The notes: generated by a model from the letters alone, not told the origin. A stretch of 64,000 nucleotides of DNA from Clostridia bacterium (GCA_017516445.1 JAFXCZ010000011.1:33170-97169); one strand, 5' to 3'. Shown: positions 9,000-19,218, counted from the first letter of the stretch. Numbers and translations: made by a program.

Positions 9000-11192
9000 T
9001 TAATATACTATATCAACTTCCATATCTTCAACTATAATCTTCTGGTCGCCGTGAGCAACAGCAGTTTTATAATCGAAATCAATATATGAGAAATCTTCCT
9101 CTGTTAAAGTAAAGTTTACTGTCTTCTTATCGCCTGGCTCGAGATAAACCTTATCAAAATTGCGAAGCTTTTTAATAAACGGTGAGGGGTTGCAGTACAT
9201 TGTTCTGACATAAACAAGTACACTTTCGTTGATAGCGTAATTACCTGTGTTTGCAACGTCTACCGAAACCTCAACCTTGTTACCCTTAACTTCGGCTTTA
9301 AGGTTAGAATATTCAACATTGGTATAAGAAAGACCGTAACCAAACGGATACCAGGGTGCCGGGTCGGTAATAACATAGTCACGACCTGGATTTTCAACTG
9401 AACCGGGGTTCTTATAGAAGCCTCTTGCCGAAACCTTGTAGTTGTAGTAGCAAGGGATAGCACCTGTTTCAATCGGGAAAGAAACTGCGAGCTTACCGCT
9501 TGGGCTCTTATCACCAAAGAGGATATTTGCCATAGCGTTACCGGTCTGCTCTCCGCCGCCGAATGACCAAAGCAAAGCGTTAACCTTTTCGGCTTCCTTT
9601 ACAAGTGCTAACGGTCTGCCCGAATACATAATAAGAACAGTAGGCTTACCAAGCGCTGTGATAGCATCAAACAAACGTTGCTGTGAAGGCATAAGACCGA
9701 GGTCTGTAATATCGTGGCCTTCGCCGTCGGTAACCTGTTTGTTGTCATCCCCTGTTGAGAAGCCCTGTTCGCCGCCGCCAACATTTGAGCAAGAGCCCAA
9801 TACCAAAAATACTGTATCTGCCTTTTTAGCAGTCTCAACTGCTTCTTCTATAAGCTCGTCGGTAGTAGTAATAGGATGGCAACCGAGCGCATACATAACA
9901 TTTTCTTCTCCGAGGCGGTTAACCATACCCTGTAAGAAGTTAACGTTGTACTTGTTACTGCCTGTATAGTCGCCTTGGAAGGTGTAATATGCATTGTTAC
10001 CGATAACAGCAACCTTACCAACCTTCTTTTCGTCAAGTGGAAGTATACCGTCATTTTCGAGCAATACGATACCGTCCTCTTCCATTTCACGAACAAGCTT
10101 AACAGTCTCTTCACTGTGAACAAGCGGAATTTTATCCCTTTGAACGTAAGGATTTTCAAACAAGCCGAGCTTAAACTTAACAGTTAGAATTCTCAATACT
10201 GCTTCATCGAGAAGTGACATATCAACCTCACCATTGAGAAGTGCCTGCTTTAATTCATCAGCGTATCCAATCGAGAAGGGTGCTTCAATATCCACACCTG
10301 CTTCTAAAGCTAATTTACCTGCCTCAAAAGCATCCTTTGCTACGCCCAAGTGGTCACGAAGAAGTCTAATTGCACCGTAGTCCGAAACGGTAATACCGTT
10401 AAAGCCTAACTCACCGCGCAAGATATCACGCATATATTTTTTAGAAGCATGTAAAGCGTCACCGTCAAGCTCGTTATAAGCGGGCATAATGCCTAAAACG
10501 CCAGCGTCAACACATTTCTTAAACGGCTCAAGCATAACCTCGCGCACTTCACGCTCACCAACGTGTGCAGGAGCTATATTAATACCGCCCTCGGATACAC
10601 CGTAAGCTATGTAATGCTTAGCCATAGCGCCAACGCCCTGGTCCTGAAGACCTGTAACGTACGCTACGCCCATTTCACCTGTCAGATATGGGTCTTCACC
10701 GTAGTTCTCCTGTGTTCTGCCCCAGCGTGGGTCACGCGAAACGTCAATATTAGGCGCATACAAAAGCTTAACACCATAAGCCTGTGCTTCTATACCAATC
10801 TGCTTAGCCATATTGTAAACATAATCACGGTTAAAGGTAGAAGCCAAACCTAAGCACTGCGGGAAAACAGTTAAATGCGGGTCATTTATAGAGCCCTCAT
10901 CCACTTCATTCATAAGACCGTGTATACCCTCCCAGTTAATGAGTAGCGGTATACCGAGTCTTGTTTTATTAAGACAGTAATCCTGAAGTGTATCAACCAC
11001 GTCGGGATTAAGCGGTAAATGGAAGGTGCCAAAACGGATTTCCACATCGCCCTTTTCTTTTAACTCTTCATAGAGCCTGTTTACATTAGGATTGAAGTTT
11101 ATCTGCTGATACTTTTCTTCAAAGGTCATCCTGGAAAGCAGGTCTTGTGCGCGTTCTTCTGGCGAAAGGTTTTTGTCTTTATACTTCATCAT
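9000..11192 (-). CDS. Glycoside hydrolase family 3 (beta-glucosidase/xylosidase type)
   Basis: A 730-residue intracellular GH3 enzyme without signal peptide. The N-terminal TIM barrel has RDPRWGRTQENYGEDP (153-168), KH (192-193) and the nucleophile D271 in TVSDYG. The alpha/beta sandwich domain follows (about 380-590), then a fibronectin-III-like domain (about 640-715, YVRT and EPGDKK motifs). Family members release terminal beta-glucose, xylose or GlcNAc from oligosaccharides; specificity is not readable here, but the nearby nagBA genes make an amino-sugar glycoside possible. AAAGGAGAG precedes the ATG pair. It is convergent with nagA and divergent from polA. Confidence 0.92.
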   Translation of the reverse strand: MMKYKDKNLSPEERAQDLLSRMTFEEKYQQINFNPNVNRLYEELKEKGDVEIRFGTFHLPLNPDVVDTLQDYCLNKTRLGIPLLINWEGIHGLMNEVDEGSINDPHLTVFPQCLGLASTFNRDYVYNMAKQIGIEAQAYGVKLLYAPNIDVSRDPRWGRTQENYGEDPYLTGEMGVAYVTGLQDQGVGAMAKHYIAYGVSEGGINIAPAHVGEREVREVMLEPFKKCVDAGVLGIMPAYNELDGDALHASKKYMRDILRGELGFNGITVSDYGAIRLLRDHLGVAKDAFEAGKLALEAGVDIEAPFSIGYADELKQALLNGEVDMSLLDEAVLRILTVKFKLGLFENPYVQRDKIPLVHSEETVKLVREMEEDGIVLLENDGILPLDEKKVGKVAVIGNNAYYTFQGDYTGSNKYNVNFLQGMVNRLGEENVMYALGCHPITTTDELIEEAVETAKKADTVFLVLGSCSNVGGGEQGFSTGDDNKQVTDGEGHDITDLGLMPSQQRLFDAITALGKPTVLIMYSGRPLALVKEAEKVNALLWSFGGGEQTGNAMANILFGDKSPSGKLAVSFPIETGAIPCYYNYKVSARGFYKNPGSVENPGRDYVITDPAPWYPFGYGLSYTNVEYSNLKAEVKGNKVEVSVDVANTGNYAINESVLVYVRTMYCNPSPFIKKLRNFDKVYLEPGDKKTVNFTLTEEDFSYIDFDYKTAVAHGDQKIIVEDMEVDIVY

Positions 11193-11458
11193 AATATCTC
11201 TCCTTTAGAGGTTTGAATTTTACGAAATTCTGCCCTAATTATAAGTGAACAGGCAGTGTAATAAAATGTAATTTTCGTTTCGGTTTTTGTATAAATCGTA
11301 ACTTTTTCATTCTATTGCTTTTTGTATATCATCAACAAGCAATAGAGTGAAAATCTAGTCACATTTTGTTGATATTGTATGTAAAAAATTTTTAGTTTTT
11401 TGTGCCGAAACTTCAAAAAACCGACTTTAAAAAAATTGAGAAATTTTTCAAAAATATG
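11193..11458. other. Intergenic region upstream of GH3 gene with long inverted repeat
   Basis: No gene is seen in the 340-base gap between the GH3 gene and polA. It holds an inverted repeat with 17-base arms (11304-11320 and 11337-11353, one mismatch, 16-base loop; core CTATTGCTT / AAGCAATAG). No T-run follows, so it is not a typical terminator; it could be an operator or RNA hairpin. A TATAAT on the minus strand near 11237-11242 may be the GH3 -10. Confidence 0.5.
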
Positions 11459-11487
11459 ATGACATATTATAATTTTAGTGGTATAAT
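11459..11487 (+). promoter_or_regulatory. Promoter of polA operon
   Basis: ATGACA (11459-11464), 17-base spacer, TATAAT (11482-11487): near-consensus sigma-A promoter, 46 bases upstream of the polA start. Confidence 0.8.
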
Positions 11488-11532
11488 CTATTATGTATAA
11501 TTATTTATATAATTAGATTGGGGGATTTTGGG

Positions 11533-14055
11533 TTGAAACTTCTGGCTATTGACGGCAACAGTCTTATAAACCGTGCTTTTTACGGAATAAAGCTTTTAAC
11601 CACTAAGGACGGTCAGTACACAAACGGTGTGTATGGCTTTATAAATATTCTGCACCGCTTGGAAGAGCTTGAAAATCCCGACGGTGTTGCAGTCGCTTTC
11701 GACCTTAAAGCGCCCACCTTCCGCCATAATATGTATGCCCAATACAAAGCAGGCAGAAAGGGTATGCCCGAGGAGCTTCACAGTCAGATACCGATTTTGA
11801 AGGAATGGCTGACCCTTGCGGGCTATACCTGTATTGAATGTGAGGGGTATGAGGCGGACGATATTTTAGGCACACTTTCCCACCTTTGCGAGCAAAGCGG
11901 TAATGAGTGTGTTATTTCAACAGGCGACCGTGACTCTCTGCAGCTGATTTCTGACAAGACACGTGTTTTGCTTGCTGCCACAAAAATGGGCAAGCCTGAA
12001 ATTATAAATTACGATAAAACCGCCCTTTTTGAAAAATACGGGCTTTCCCCCGAAGAAATGATTGAACTTAAAGCGCTTATGGGTGACTCTTCAGACAATA
12101 TCCCGGGGGTTGCGGGCGTGGGCGAAAAAACCGCTACCGACCTTGTAAGCCGTTTTCATAATATTGATTATATTTACGAGAATTTATCCTCGCTTGATAT
12201 AAAGGACAGTGTACGCAACAAGCTTGATGCCGGCAAGGACTCTGCCTTTTTAAGCCGACAGCTTGGGACTATCTGCAAAACCGCTCCCATAGACAATGAT
12301 ATTGAAAGCTACCGCAACAAGCCGGCAAACACGAGTGAGCTTGCACGCCTTATGACAAGGCTTGAGTTTTTTAAGCTTATGAAAAAAATGAACCTAAAGC
12401 CTGATAATACACCGCTTGCAAGCACTGACATACCGCTTCCCAAAATCACTGTTTCGGCTTCACCGGTTTTAAGTGATACCGCTACCGTGCTCGAACAAGA
12501 CGGTGAATACGCTGTTGTAAGCGGCGGTTATGTATTTAAGTGTAGCGAAGACGAGATTGCTAAAATCTACCAAAACAGTGAAATTTTAAAATTTGTTTAC
12601 GATTACAAAACCATTTATAAACAAAATAAGGGTATACTAAACGTTGGCTTTGATGCTATGCTTGCAGGTTATCTTTGCAATCCGTCGGCTTCGTCCTACG
12701 CGCTCGACCGCCTTTTTGCTGAGTATTCAGCCGAAAAGGGTGAAATTGAGGGCGATACGGATTCGCTTTTAGAAAACGCCTGCCTTTTAGATGACCTTTG
12801 TAAAAAGCTTAAGGCTGAGCTTGAGAAAAGCGGTCAGCTCCAACTTCTTATGGATATAGAATTACCCTTAGCCAAGGTTTTAGGCGATATGGAGCTTAGA
12901 GGCTTTAAGGTTGACACCCAAGGTCTTGCAAATATGTCCAAGGAGCTTGAGGAGCGTATAAGCACTATCCAAGCCAATATTTATGAGCTTGTCGGTTATG
13001 AATTTAATCTTAACTCACCTAAGCAGTTAGGTGTTGCTTTGTTTGAAAAATTAGGTCTTCCCGCGAAAAAGAAAACCAAAAGCGGCTACAGCACAAACGC
13101 TGAGGTTTTGGAAGAGCTTAAAAGTATGCACCCCGCTGTTTCACAGCTTCTCGAATACCGACAGCTCTCTAAGCTTAAATCCACCTACACCGACGGCTTG
13201 CAGGCTTGCGTTGCAAACGACGGCAGAATACACACAACCTTTAACCAAACCGAAGCCAGAACAGGCAGAATAAGCTCGCTTGAGCCTAATTTGCAGAATA
13301 TCCCAGTAAGAACAACCGAGGGAAGACGTCTTCGTGAATTTTTTGTAGCAGAAGACGGCAAGGCTTTGGTGGATGCCGACTATTCGCAGATTGAACTCAG
13401 GGTGCTTGCAAGTATGGCAGATGACCAAAATATGATATCGGCATTCCAGAACGGTATTGATATTCATACCGCTACCGCTTCACAGGTGTTCTCGATGCCG
13501 ATTGATATGGTAACCCCTGTTATGCGAAGCCGTGCTAAAGCGGTTAACTTTGGTATAGTTTACGGCATAGGCGCATTTTCGCTTTCAAAGGATATAGGTG
13601 TAACCCGTAAGGAAGCTGACAGCTATATTAAATCTTACCTTGCCTCCTACAACAAGGTTGCAGAGTATATGGAAAACACCATTAACGAGGCTAAGCTTAA
13701 CGGCTATGTCACCACCCTTTTTGGCAGACGCCGCTATTTGCCTGAGCTTTCAAGCTCTAACGGTATGCTGCGCGCTTTCGGTGAAAGGGTGGCAAGAAAC
13801 GCCCCCATTCAAGGCACCGCGGCAGATATTATAAAGCTTGCGATGATTCGTGTTTTTGAAAGACTACAAAAAGAAGTATCCTCAGCACACCTTATTTTAC
13901 AGGTACACGATGAACTGATTGTAGAATGTAACGAGTGCGATGCTAAGGCAGTTTGCAAAATATTAGCAGACGAAATGGAAGCCGCGGCAAGCCTTAAGGT
14001 TAAGCTTACCGCCGATGCAAATTACGGAAAAAACTGGTTGGAAAGTAAAGGCTAA
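11533..14055 (+). CDS. polA: DNA polymerase I
   Basis: An 840-residue family A polymerase used in Okazaki fragment processing and repair. Residues 1 to about 290 are the 5'-3' nuclease (LLAIDGNSLINRAFYG, YEADDILGTL, GDSSDNIPGVAGVGEKTA). The middle domain lacks the DxE acidic residues of a 3'-5' exonuclease, so proofreading is probably absent, as in many Firmicutes. The polymerase domain has motif A DADYSQIELR, motif B RSRAKAVNFGIVYG and motif C QVHDELIVE. I choose the TTG at 11533, eight bases after GGGGG; a TTG five codons earlier has no ribosome site. Its stop overlaps the ATG of the next gene (TAATG). Confidence 0.96.
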   Translation: MKLLAIDGNSLINRAFYGIKLLTTKDGQYTNGVYGFINILHRLEELENPDGVAVAFDLKAPTFRHNMYAQYKAGRKGMPEELHSQIPILKEWLTLAGYTCIECEGYEADDILGTLSHLCEQSGNECVISTGDRDSLQLISDKTRVLLAATKMGKPEIINYDKTALFEKYGLSPEEMIELKALMGDSSDNIPGVAGVGEKTATDLVSRFHNIDYIYENLSSLDIKDSVRNKLDAGKDSAFLSRQLGTICKTAPIDNDIESYRNKPANTSELARLMTRLEFFKLMKKMNLKPDNTPLASTDIPLPKITVSASPVLSDTATVLEQDGEYAVVSGGYVFKCSEDEIAKIYQNSEILKFVYDYKTIYKQNKGILNVGFDAMLAGYLCNPSASSYALDRLFAEYSAEKGEIEGDTDSLLENACLLDDLCKKLKAELEKSGQLQLLMDIELPLAKVLGDMELRGFKVDTQGLANMSKELEERISTIQANIYELVGYEFNLNSPKQLGVALFEKLGLPAKKKTKSGYSTNAEVLEELKSMHPAVSQLLEYRQLSKLKSTYTDGLQACVANDGRIHTTFNQTEARTGRISSLEPNLQNIPVRTTEGRRLREFFVAEDGKALVDADYSQIELRVLASMADDQNMISAFQNGIDIHTATASQVFSMPIDMVTPVMRSRAKAVNFGIVYGIGAFSLSKDIGVTRKEADSYIKSYLASYNKVAEYMENTINEAKLNGYVTTLFGRRRYLPELSSSNGMLRAFGERVARNAPIQGTAADIIKLAMIRVFERLQKEVSSAHLILQVHDELIVECNECDAKAVCKILADEMEAAASLKVKLTADANYGKNWLESKG

Positions 14056-14879
14056 TGAATATTTTATTTGTTTGCACGGGTAACACCTGCCGAAGCCCTA
14101 TGGCAGAGGGGTATGTTAACTCGAAATTTAAAAATATTTCTGCCAAAAGCTGCGGCATTTTTGCCGATGGCTCGGCAGTATCCGAAAACGCAAAAACCGC
14201 TATGGCGGAAATAGGTATAGATATTTCCTCACATATATCTACACCCATATCAAAAGAACTCACCGATTGGGCGGACAAAATAATTTGTATGTCCCCCTCG
14301 CACAAGCAAATGCTTGACAGTATAGGTATTGCCAATGCCAAGATTTTGGGTGACGGCATTTTTGACCCATACGGCTGTGATGTTGCAGCCTACAGAGTCT
14401 GCCGTGACCAGATTATAAACCAAATAGATTTACTTTTTCGCGATTTTACGGTTATCCCGATAGAACATCCCCACATAAAAGAAATTGCAAGACTTGAAAA
14501 AATTTGCTTTTCTACTCCTTGGAGTGAGAAAGCGCTCAAAGAAGCGTTTATGACAGGGACTAAGTTTTTTGTAGCGGTAAAGGATAAACAGGTTTTGGGA
14601 TATGTTGGCATTTCGGCAATAATTGACGAGGGATATATCACAAATATCGCCGTCTTCCCCGAGCATAGAAACAAAGGTGTAGCCACCGCTTTGCTTGACT
14701 TTCTTTTTGATTTTGCAAAAGACCAAGGTCTTGCGTTCATATCCCTGGAAGTGAGAGAAAGCAATTATACCGCAATTTCACTTTATGAAAAGCTCGGCTT
14801 TAAGACCGAGGGTAAACGTAAGAATTTTTATACCGCGCCCACAGAAGACGCGCTTATTCTGACAAAGAGGTTTGATTGA
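14055..14879 (+). CDS. Fusion: low-molecular-weight protein tyrosine phosphatase + RimI-type N-acetyltransferase
   Basis: A 274-residue two-domain protein. Residues 1 to about 130 form a low-molecular-weight phosphatase with the C-x5-R loop CTGNTCRSP (C7, R13) and the general-acid DPYG (D104). Residues 131-274 form a GNAT acetyltransferase with LEKICFSTPWS, the acetyl-CoA loop HRNKGVATAL and the C-terminal LYEKLGFKTEGKRKNFY typical of RimI. Both active sites look complete. RimI acetylates the N-terminus of ribosomal protein S18; LMW phosphatases act on protein phosphotyrosine or phosphoarginine. It lies between polA (one-base overlap) and tsaD (one-base gap); rimI next to tsaD is common, but the phosphatase attachment is unusual. 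I see no frameshift or internal start suggesting two genes. Confidence 0.9.
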   Translation: MNILFVCTGNTCRSPMAEGYVNSKFKNISAKSCGIFADGSAVSENAKTAMAEIGIDISSHISTPISKELTDWADKIICMSPSHKQMLDSIGIANAKILGDGIFDPYGCDVAAYRVCRDQIINQIDLLFRDFTVIPIEHPHIKEIARLEKICFSTPWSEKALKEAFMTGTKFFVAVKDKQVLGYVGISAIIDEGYITNIAVFPEHRNKGVATALLDFLFDFAKDQGLAFISLEVRESNYTAISLYEKLGFKTEGKRKNFYTAPTEDALILTKRFD

Positions 14880-14880
14880 T

Positions 14881-15888
14881 TTGAAGATTTTAGCTATTGA
14901 GAGCTCGTGCGACGAAACCTCGGTTGCGATTGTTGAAGACCGCACCGTGCTTTCAAATGTTATAGCAACACAAATTGAAGAGCATAAAATTTACGGCGGT
15001 GTCGTTCCCGAAATTGCTTCGCGGCGTCACGCTGAGGCTATTTCTCAGGTGTGCGAAAAGGCGCTGAGCGACGCAGGACTTACCTACAGCGACATTGAAG
15101 CGGTTGCAGTAACCTTTGCGCCGGGACTTATAGGTGCCTTGCTTGTTGGTGTGAACTTTGCAAAGGGGCTTGCATTAAGCCTTGGGGTTCCGCTTATCCC
15201 CGTTCATCATCTGCGCTCGCACATAGCGGCTAACTACATAGCCCACCCCGATTTAAAGCCACCCTTTTTATGCCTTTTGGTTTCAGGCGGTAATACCGTT
15301 ATTGCAGAGGTTTCCGATTATACTAAATTCAATATCCTAGGCGGTACCTTGGACGATGCGGCGGGCGAATGCTTTGATAAATCGGCGCGCTGTATGGGGC
15401 TTTCCTATCCGGGAGGAGTAAACCTTGATAAAATTGCCACTACGGCAGATAATAAAAGATATCCGCTCCCCTATCCTAAGGTGAGTACAGGTAAATATGA
15501 CTTCAGCTTTTCAGGTCTTAAAACCGCTGTGCTTAATTTGGTGCACAACGCAAGCCAAAAGGGTGAAGAGATTGATGTCCCCGTTGTTTGCGCCACTGTA
15601 CGCCAACGCGTATGCGATATGCTCATAAGCAATACTATCGGCGCCGCTAAGGAATTTGGCTATAAAACAATCGTTTTAGCGGGCGGTGTTTCGGCTAACA
15701 GTGAGCTTCGCGCACGTATGGAAAGTGAATGTAAGAAAAACGGCTTCTCGCTTTACTACCCACCGCTTAAATACTGCGGTGACAATGCCGCAATGGTGGG
15801 CGCACAGGCTATTTACGAATTTAAAGACGGCAACATAGGCGACAGCTCGCTTAACGCTACCGCCACACTACCGATAAATTACAGGTAA
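14881..15888 (+). CDS. tsaD: tRNA N6-threonylcarbamoyladenosine (t6A) transferase subunit TsaD
   Basis: A 335-residue ASKHA-fold protein that, with TsaB and TsaE, puts threonylcarbamoyl on A37 of ANN-decoding tRNAs. Visible motifs: ILAIESSCDET, the metal-binding HHLRSH pair, VSGGNT, GGVSANSELR and CGDNAAMVG. The TTG at 14881 is preferred (GAGG ten bases upstream); the TTG at 14872 lies almost on the ribosome site. It starts one base after the phosphatase-RimI stop, so translation is coupled. The partners tsaB and tsaE are not in the window. Confidence 0.96.
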   Translation: MKILAIESSCDETSVAIVEDRTVLSNVIATQIEEHKIYGGVVPEIASRRHAEAISQVCEKALSDAGLTYSDIEAVAVTFAPGLIGALLVGVNFAKGLALSLGVPLIPVHHLRSHIAANYIAHPDLKPPFLCLLVSGGNTVIAEVSDYTKFNILGGTLDDAAGECFDKSARCMGLSYPGGVNLDKIATTADNKRYPLPYPKVSTGKYDFSFSGLKTAVLNLVHNASQKGEEIDVPVVCATVRQRVCDMLISNTIGAAKEFGYKTIVLAGGVSANSELRARMESECKKNGFSLYYPPLKYCGDNAAMVGAQAIYEFKDGNIGDSSLNATATLPINYR

Positions 15889-15905
15889 ATTTAAGGAAGG
15901 ATACT

Positions 15906-16799
15906 ATGTCACAAAAAAAGCTTCTTTTAATAGTCAACCCCTGCTCAGGACGGGCAAAAATGCATACTGAGCTTTTAAAGGTTGTTGAAATATTATCTGC
16001 CGCTGACTTTGCGGTAACTGTTTACCCAACAAAATGCCGCGGCGACGCTACCGAATATGTACTAAAGCTTTCCCAAAACGATTATGACACTTTAGTAGTT
16101 TGCGGCGGCGACGGCACCTTGAACGAGGTTATCACAGGCATTATGCAAGCAGGTCTTGACACTCCGCTCGGGTATATCCCGTCGGGCACGTTAAACGAAT
16201 GGTCAAGCGGTCTTAAAATTTCAAGAAATATTGAAACTGCCGCAAAGGATATAACCAAGGGCAAAAAAATAAAGTTAGATATCGGAAAATTTGACGATAA
16301 GTATTTTTCGTATACCGCCTCCTTCGGTGCATTTACTTCAGCCTCGTATTCAGCACCGCAGGATATTAAAAACGTTCTCGGTCAGGCGGCATACTTTTTT
16401 GAGGGTGTTAAAAGCCTTGCAAATATCAAGCCTTATAAACTCAAGCTCACCCACAACAACGGCAGTATAGAGGGCGAATATCTTTTCGGCGCTATTTCAA
16501 ACTCGCTTTCAGTAGGCGGAATAGTTAAATATGACAAAAGCGCGGTTGAGCTTAATGATGGTAAGTTTGAGGTTTTGCTCATTAAAAACCCTGATAATAT
16601 TTTAAAGCTTCAACCTATTGTTGACGGAATTTTAAAGCGGGAATTTGACCGCGAGGGCATTGTATTCTTTAAAACCGACAGTCTTACTGTTGAAACGAAA
16701 GAAAGTCTTTCGTGGACGCTTGACGGTGAGTTTGCCGAAACCAACGGCGAATTTAAGGTAAATAACCTTCACAACGCAATCACATTTATAGTACCATAA
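15906..16799 (+). CDS. Diacylglycerol kinase family lipid kinase (YegS/DgkB-like)
   Basis: A 297-residue DAGK-catalytic-domain protein that phosphorylates a lipid alcohol, most likely diacylglycerol recycled from lipoteichoic acid synthesis. Motifs: the N-terminal NPCSGRAK, nucleotide-binding [12 protein letters not shown] (about residues 61-72) and [12 protein letters not shown], where the family usually has an LGTxNDFAR-type sequence. The C-terminal beta-sandwich ends with [10 protein letters not shown], matching the family. AAGGA precedes the ATG. It lies just upstream of mreB in the same direction (13-base gap), which suggests co-expression of lipid recycling with cell-shape genes. Confidence 0.85.
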   Translation: MSQKKLLLIVNPCSGRAKMHTELLKVVEILSAADFAVTVYPTKCRGDATEYVLKLSQNDYDTLVVCGGDGTLNEVITGIMQAGLDTPLGYIPSGTLNEWSSGLKISRNIETAAKDITKGKKIKLDIGKFDDKYFSYTASFGAFTSASYSAPQDIKNVLGQAAYFFEGVKSLANIKPYKLKLTHNNGSIEGEYLFGAISNSLSVGGIVKYDKSAVELNDGKFEVLLIKNPDNILKLQPIVDGILKREFDREGIVFFKTDSLTVETKESLSWTLDGEFAETNGEFKVNNLHNAITFIVP

Positions 16800-16812
16800 G
16801 AGGAGAAATAAT

Positions 16813-17832
16813 ATGTTTACAAGAGATATAGGTGTCGACCTTGGCACAGCAAATACCTTAGTTTGTCTTAAAGGCAAAGGAATTATTATGAGAGAGCCGT
16901 CTGTAGTGGCTTACGATATAAGAAACGATGCGGTAAGAGCCGTTGGCCAAGAGGCTAAAGAAATGATAGGCAGAACCCCGGGCTCTATTGTAGCGGTGCG
17001 TCCGCTTAAGGACGGTGTTATTGCCGACTTTGATGTTACCGCCGCAATGCTTAAAAGGTTTGTTAAGCTCGCCCTTAAAGGCTCGTTCTTTTCACGTGTG
17101 AGAATGGTTGTATGTATCCCCGCAGGCGTTACCGAGGTTGAGGGACGTGCTGTATACGATGCCGCAAAGCAGGCAGGCGCTACCGATGTTGTGCTTGTAG
17201 AGGAGCCTATGGCAGCCGCAGTAGGTGCAGGTCTTCCCGTGTGGGATGCCACAGGCAATATGGTTGTTGATATCGGCGGCGGTACCAGTGAGGTTGCTGT
17301 GATTTCTTTAGGCGATATTGTTACCGCACAGTCAATCCGCGTGGCAGGTGACGACCTTGATGAAGCAATAATCAACTATGTGCGCAGAAAGCACAACCTG
17401 CTTATAGGTGAACGCACTGCCGAGCAGATTAAAATTGAAATTGGCTCAGCAAAGCCTTATGAAGATGAAACCAGTATTGAAATTAAGGGTAGAAACCAAG
17501 TGGACGGGCTTCCCAAAAACGTAATAATCTCTTCCGAAGAGGTACGTGTAGCTATGGCGGATACCGTATCACAAATTATTGACACCATTCGCTTAACCCT
17601 TGAAAAAACCCCGCCCGAGCTTGCAGCAGATATTATTGACCGCGGCATTACTATGACAGGCGGCGGCGCACTTTTACGCGGCTTGGCAGAGCTTATTGCC
17701 GAGGAAACAGGTATGCCTGTTACCGTTGCGGCAAATCCGCTTGACTGCGTAGTTTTAGGCACCGCAAAAAGACTTGAAGCCGACAGCGGTTTTGATAATT
17801 ACACCTTCCGCAGAGGAAAAAGATTTAGATAA
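16813..17832 (+). CDS. mreB: Rod shape-determining protein MreB
   Basis: A 339-residue bacterial actin that forms membrane-bound filaments guiding lateral wall synthesis. It has phosphate-1 motif [13 protein letters not shown], phosphate-2 [11 protein letters not shown], the adenosine motif [10 protein letters not shown] and normal family length. AGAGGAGAAAT precedes the ATG. It heads the mreB-mreC-mreD-PBP2 order, the classical elongasome cluster. Confidence 0.97.
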   Translation: MFTRDIGVDLGTANTLVCLKGKGIIMREPSVVAYDIRNDAVRAVGQEAKEMIGRTPGSIVAVRPLKDGVIADFDVTAAMLKRFVKLALKGSFFSRVRMVVCIPAGVTEVEGRAVYDAAKQAGATDVVLVEEPMAAAVGAGLPVWDATGNMVVDIGGGTSEVAVISLGDIVTAQSIRVAGDDLDEAIINYVRRKHNLLIGERTAEQIKIEIGSAKPYEDETSIEIKGRNQVDGLPKNVIISSEEVRVAMADTVSQIIDTIRLTLEKTPPELAADIIDRGITMTGGGALLRGLAELIAEETGMPVTVAANPLDCVVLGTAKRLEADSGFDNYTFRRGKRFR

Positions 17833-17846
17833 ATGGAGATAAATAA

Positions 17847-18707
17847 ATGCGTTTTTTCTTTCGCAGTAAACAATTTAAGGTTATCTTGGCAATTTTCATA
17901 GCGCTAATTGCCGTTTCAATTATTTTTTCGGTAATAGGCGGCGCAATCTCTCCGCAATCCAACATTGCGGGGACTGTTACCGCACCTATACGCTCTGCTG
18001 TTACCTTTATTTCCAACGCTTTTTCGGATTTTGCAAAGGCACTTTCGGGCGGTAATGAGGTTATGCTTGAAAATGCCGAGCTTGAGGCTCAGATTAACGA
18101 GCTTCGCGAGCAGCTTGCCGATTATGAGAAGATTTCCAAGGAAAACAGCTTTTATAAAAATTACCTTGAAATAAAGGATAAAAATCCCGATTTTAAATTT
18201 GCGCCCGCAACCTTAATTTCGCGCGATACTGCCGACCCTTATAAAGCTTTTGTTATTAACAAAGGCTCTGCCGACGGTATTGCCGCGCACGACCCTGTTA
18301 TAACCGACGCAGGTCTTGTTGGGTATGTGAGCGAGGTTGGTCTTACAACCTCTAAGGTTACTACTGTTTTAAGTCCCGATATTTCCTTAGGCGCACTTGA
18401 TAACCGCACCAACGATTCGGGTATAATTACAGGCTCCTTAGAAACCAATAAAAAAGGCTATACAAAGTTTAAAAACCTTTCGCGCTCGTGTAACGTTGCG
18501 GTGGGTGACTATGTAGTGACCTCGGGCGAGGGCGTTTTCCCAAAAGGACTTCTTGTAGGTACTATAGAAAGCATCTCAAACGACCAGTACAACACCTCCC
18601 TCTCAGCGAGTGTTAAGCCGTTTGTGGATATTGACAATATACGCGAAATAATGGTTATCACCGAATTTAAAGGTCAGGGCGGAAGCCTTATAAAAGAGGG
18701 TAAATAG
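17847..18707 (+). CDS. mreC: Rod shape-determining protein MreC
   Basis: A 286-residue elongasome protein. One N-terminal membrane span (about residues 10-32) is followed by a coiled coil (about 70-105) and the two beta-barrel MreC core with GLVGYVSEVG and VVTSGEGVFPKGLLVGTI. It bridges cytoplasmic MreB to PBP2 outside the membrane. A GGAGA site lies just before the ATG. mreD starts two bases after its stop. Confidence 0.95.
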   Translation: MRFFFRSKQFKVILAIFIALIAVSIIFSVIGGAISPQSNIAGTVTAPIRSAVTFISNAFSDFAKALSGGNEVMLENAELEAQINELREQLADYEKISKENSFYKNYLEIKDKNPDFKFAPATLISRDTADPYKAFVINKGSADGIAAHDPVITDAGLVGYVSEVGLTTSKVTTVLSPDISLGALDNRTNDSGIITGSLETNKKGYTKFKNLSRSCNVAVGDYVVTSGEGVFPKGLLVGTIESISNDQYNTSLSASVKPFVDIDNIREIMVITEFKGQGGSLIKEGK

Positions 18708-18708
18708 T

Positions 18709-19218
18709 ATGAACAAAAAAAGACACCCTGTTGTTTTAACCCTTAAAATACTTATTTTTTTCTTTGCGGTTTTGTTTTACTACACAAGCGCGTTCAACAT
18801 TACCGTAAAAGGTATAACCCCTTTACTTATTTTACCGCTTATTACCGCGTTTTCACTTTTCCATTCACCTTTAGCCTGTGCCCTTTCGGGACTGCTTTGC
18901 GGTATTTTTATGGATGCGTGTGCTATAGGCTCTTACTGCTTTAACGCCATTGTCCTTATGGTTATCGGCGCCTTTGTTTCGGTAGCTTCGGGTAATCTTT
19001 TTAATAAAAACATTCAGTCCGCTACTGTGCTTTCGCTAATCACTGCCACCTTTTACTTCTGCTTGCAGTGGGCATTTTTCCATACCGACAATGTCACAAC
19101 TAGGGATAGCTTTACCTATCTTCTCAACTACGCTTTCCCCTCTATGCTATTCAGCGCAGTATTTATAATTCCGTTTTACTATTTATATAAGCATTTCAAT
19201 AAACTCACCACAGAATAG
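18709..19218 (+). CDS. mreD: Rod shape-determining protein MreD
   Basis: A 169-residue integral membrane protein with five or six predicted spans. Its position between mreC and PBP2, its length and the LLCGIFMDACAIGSYCFNA segment fit MreD, which completes the MreCD complex in the membrane. Sequence conservation in MreD is low, so the call rests on size, topology and gene order. Confidence 0.9.
   Translation: MNKKRHPVVLTLKILIFFFAVLFYYTSAFNITVKGITPLLILPLITAFSLFHSPLACALSGLLCGIFMDACAIGSYCFNAIVLMVIGAFVSVASGNLFNKNIQSATVLSLITATFYFCLQWAFFHTDNVTTRDSFTYLLNYAFPSMLFSAVFIIPFYYLYKHFNKLTTE

Noticed and set aside
9658-9969. Open frames antisense to the GH3 gene
   Set aside because: They lie wholly within a well-supported gene in another frame and lack start signals.
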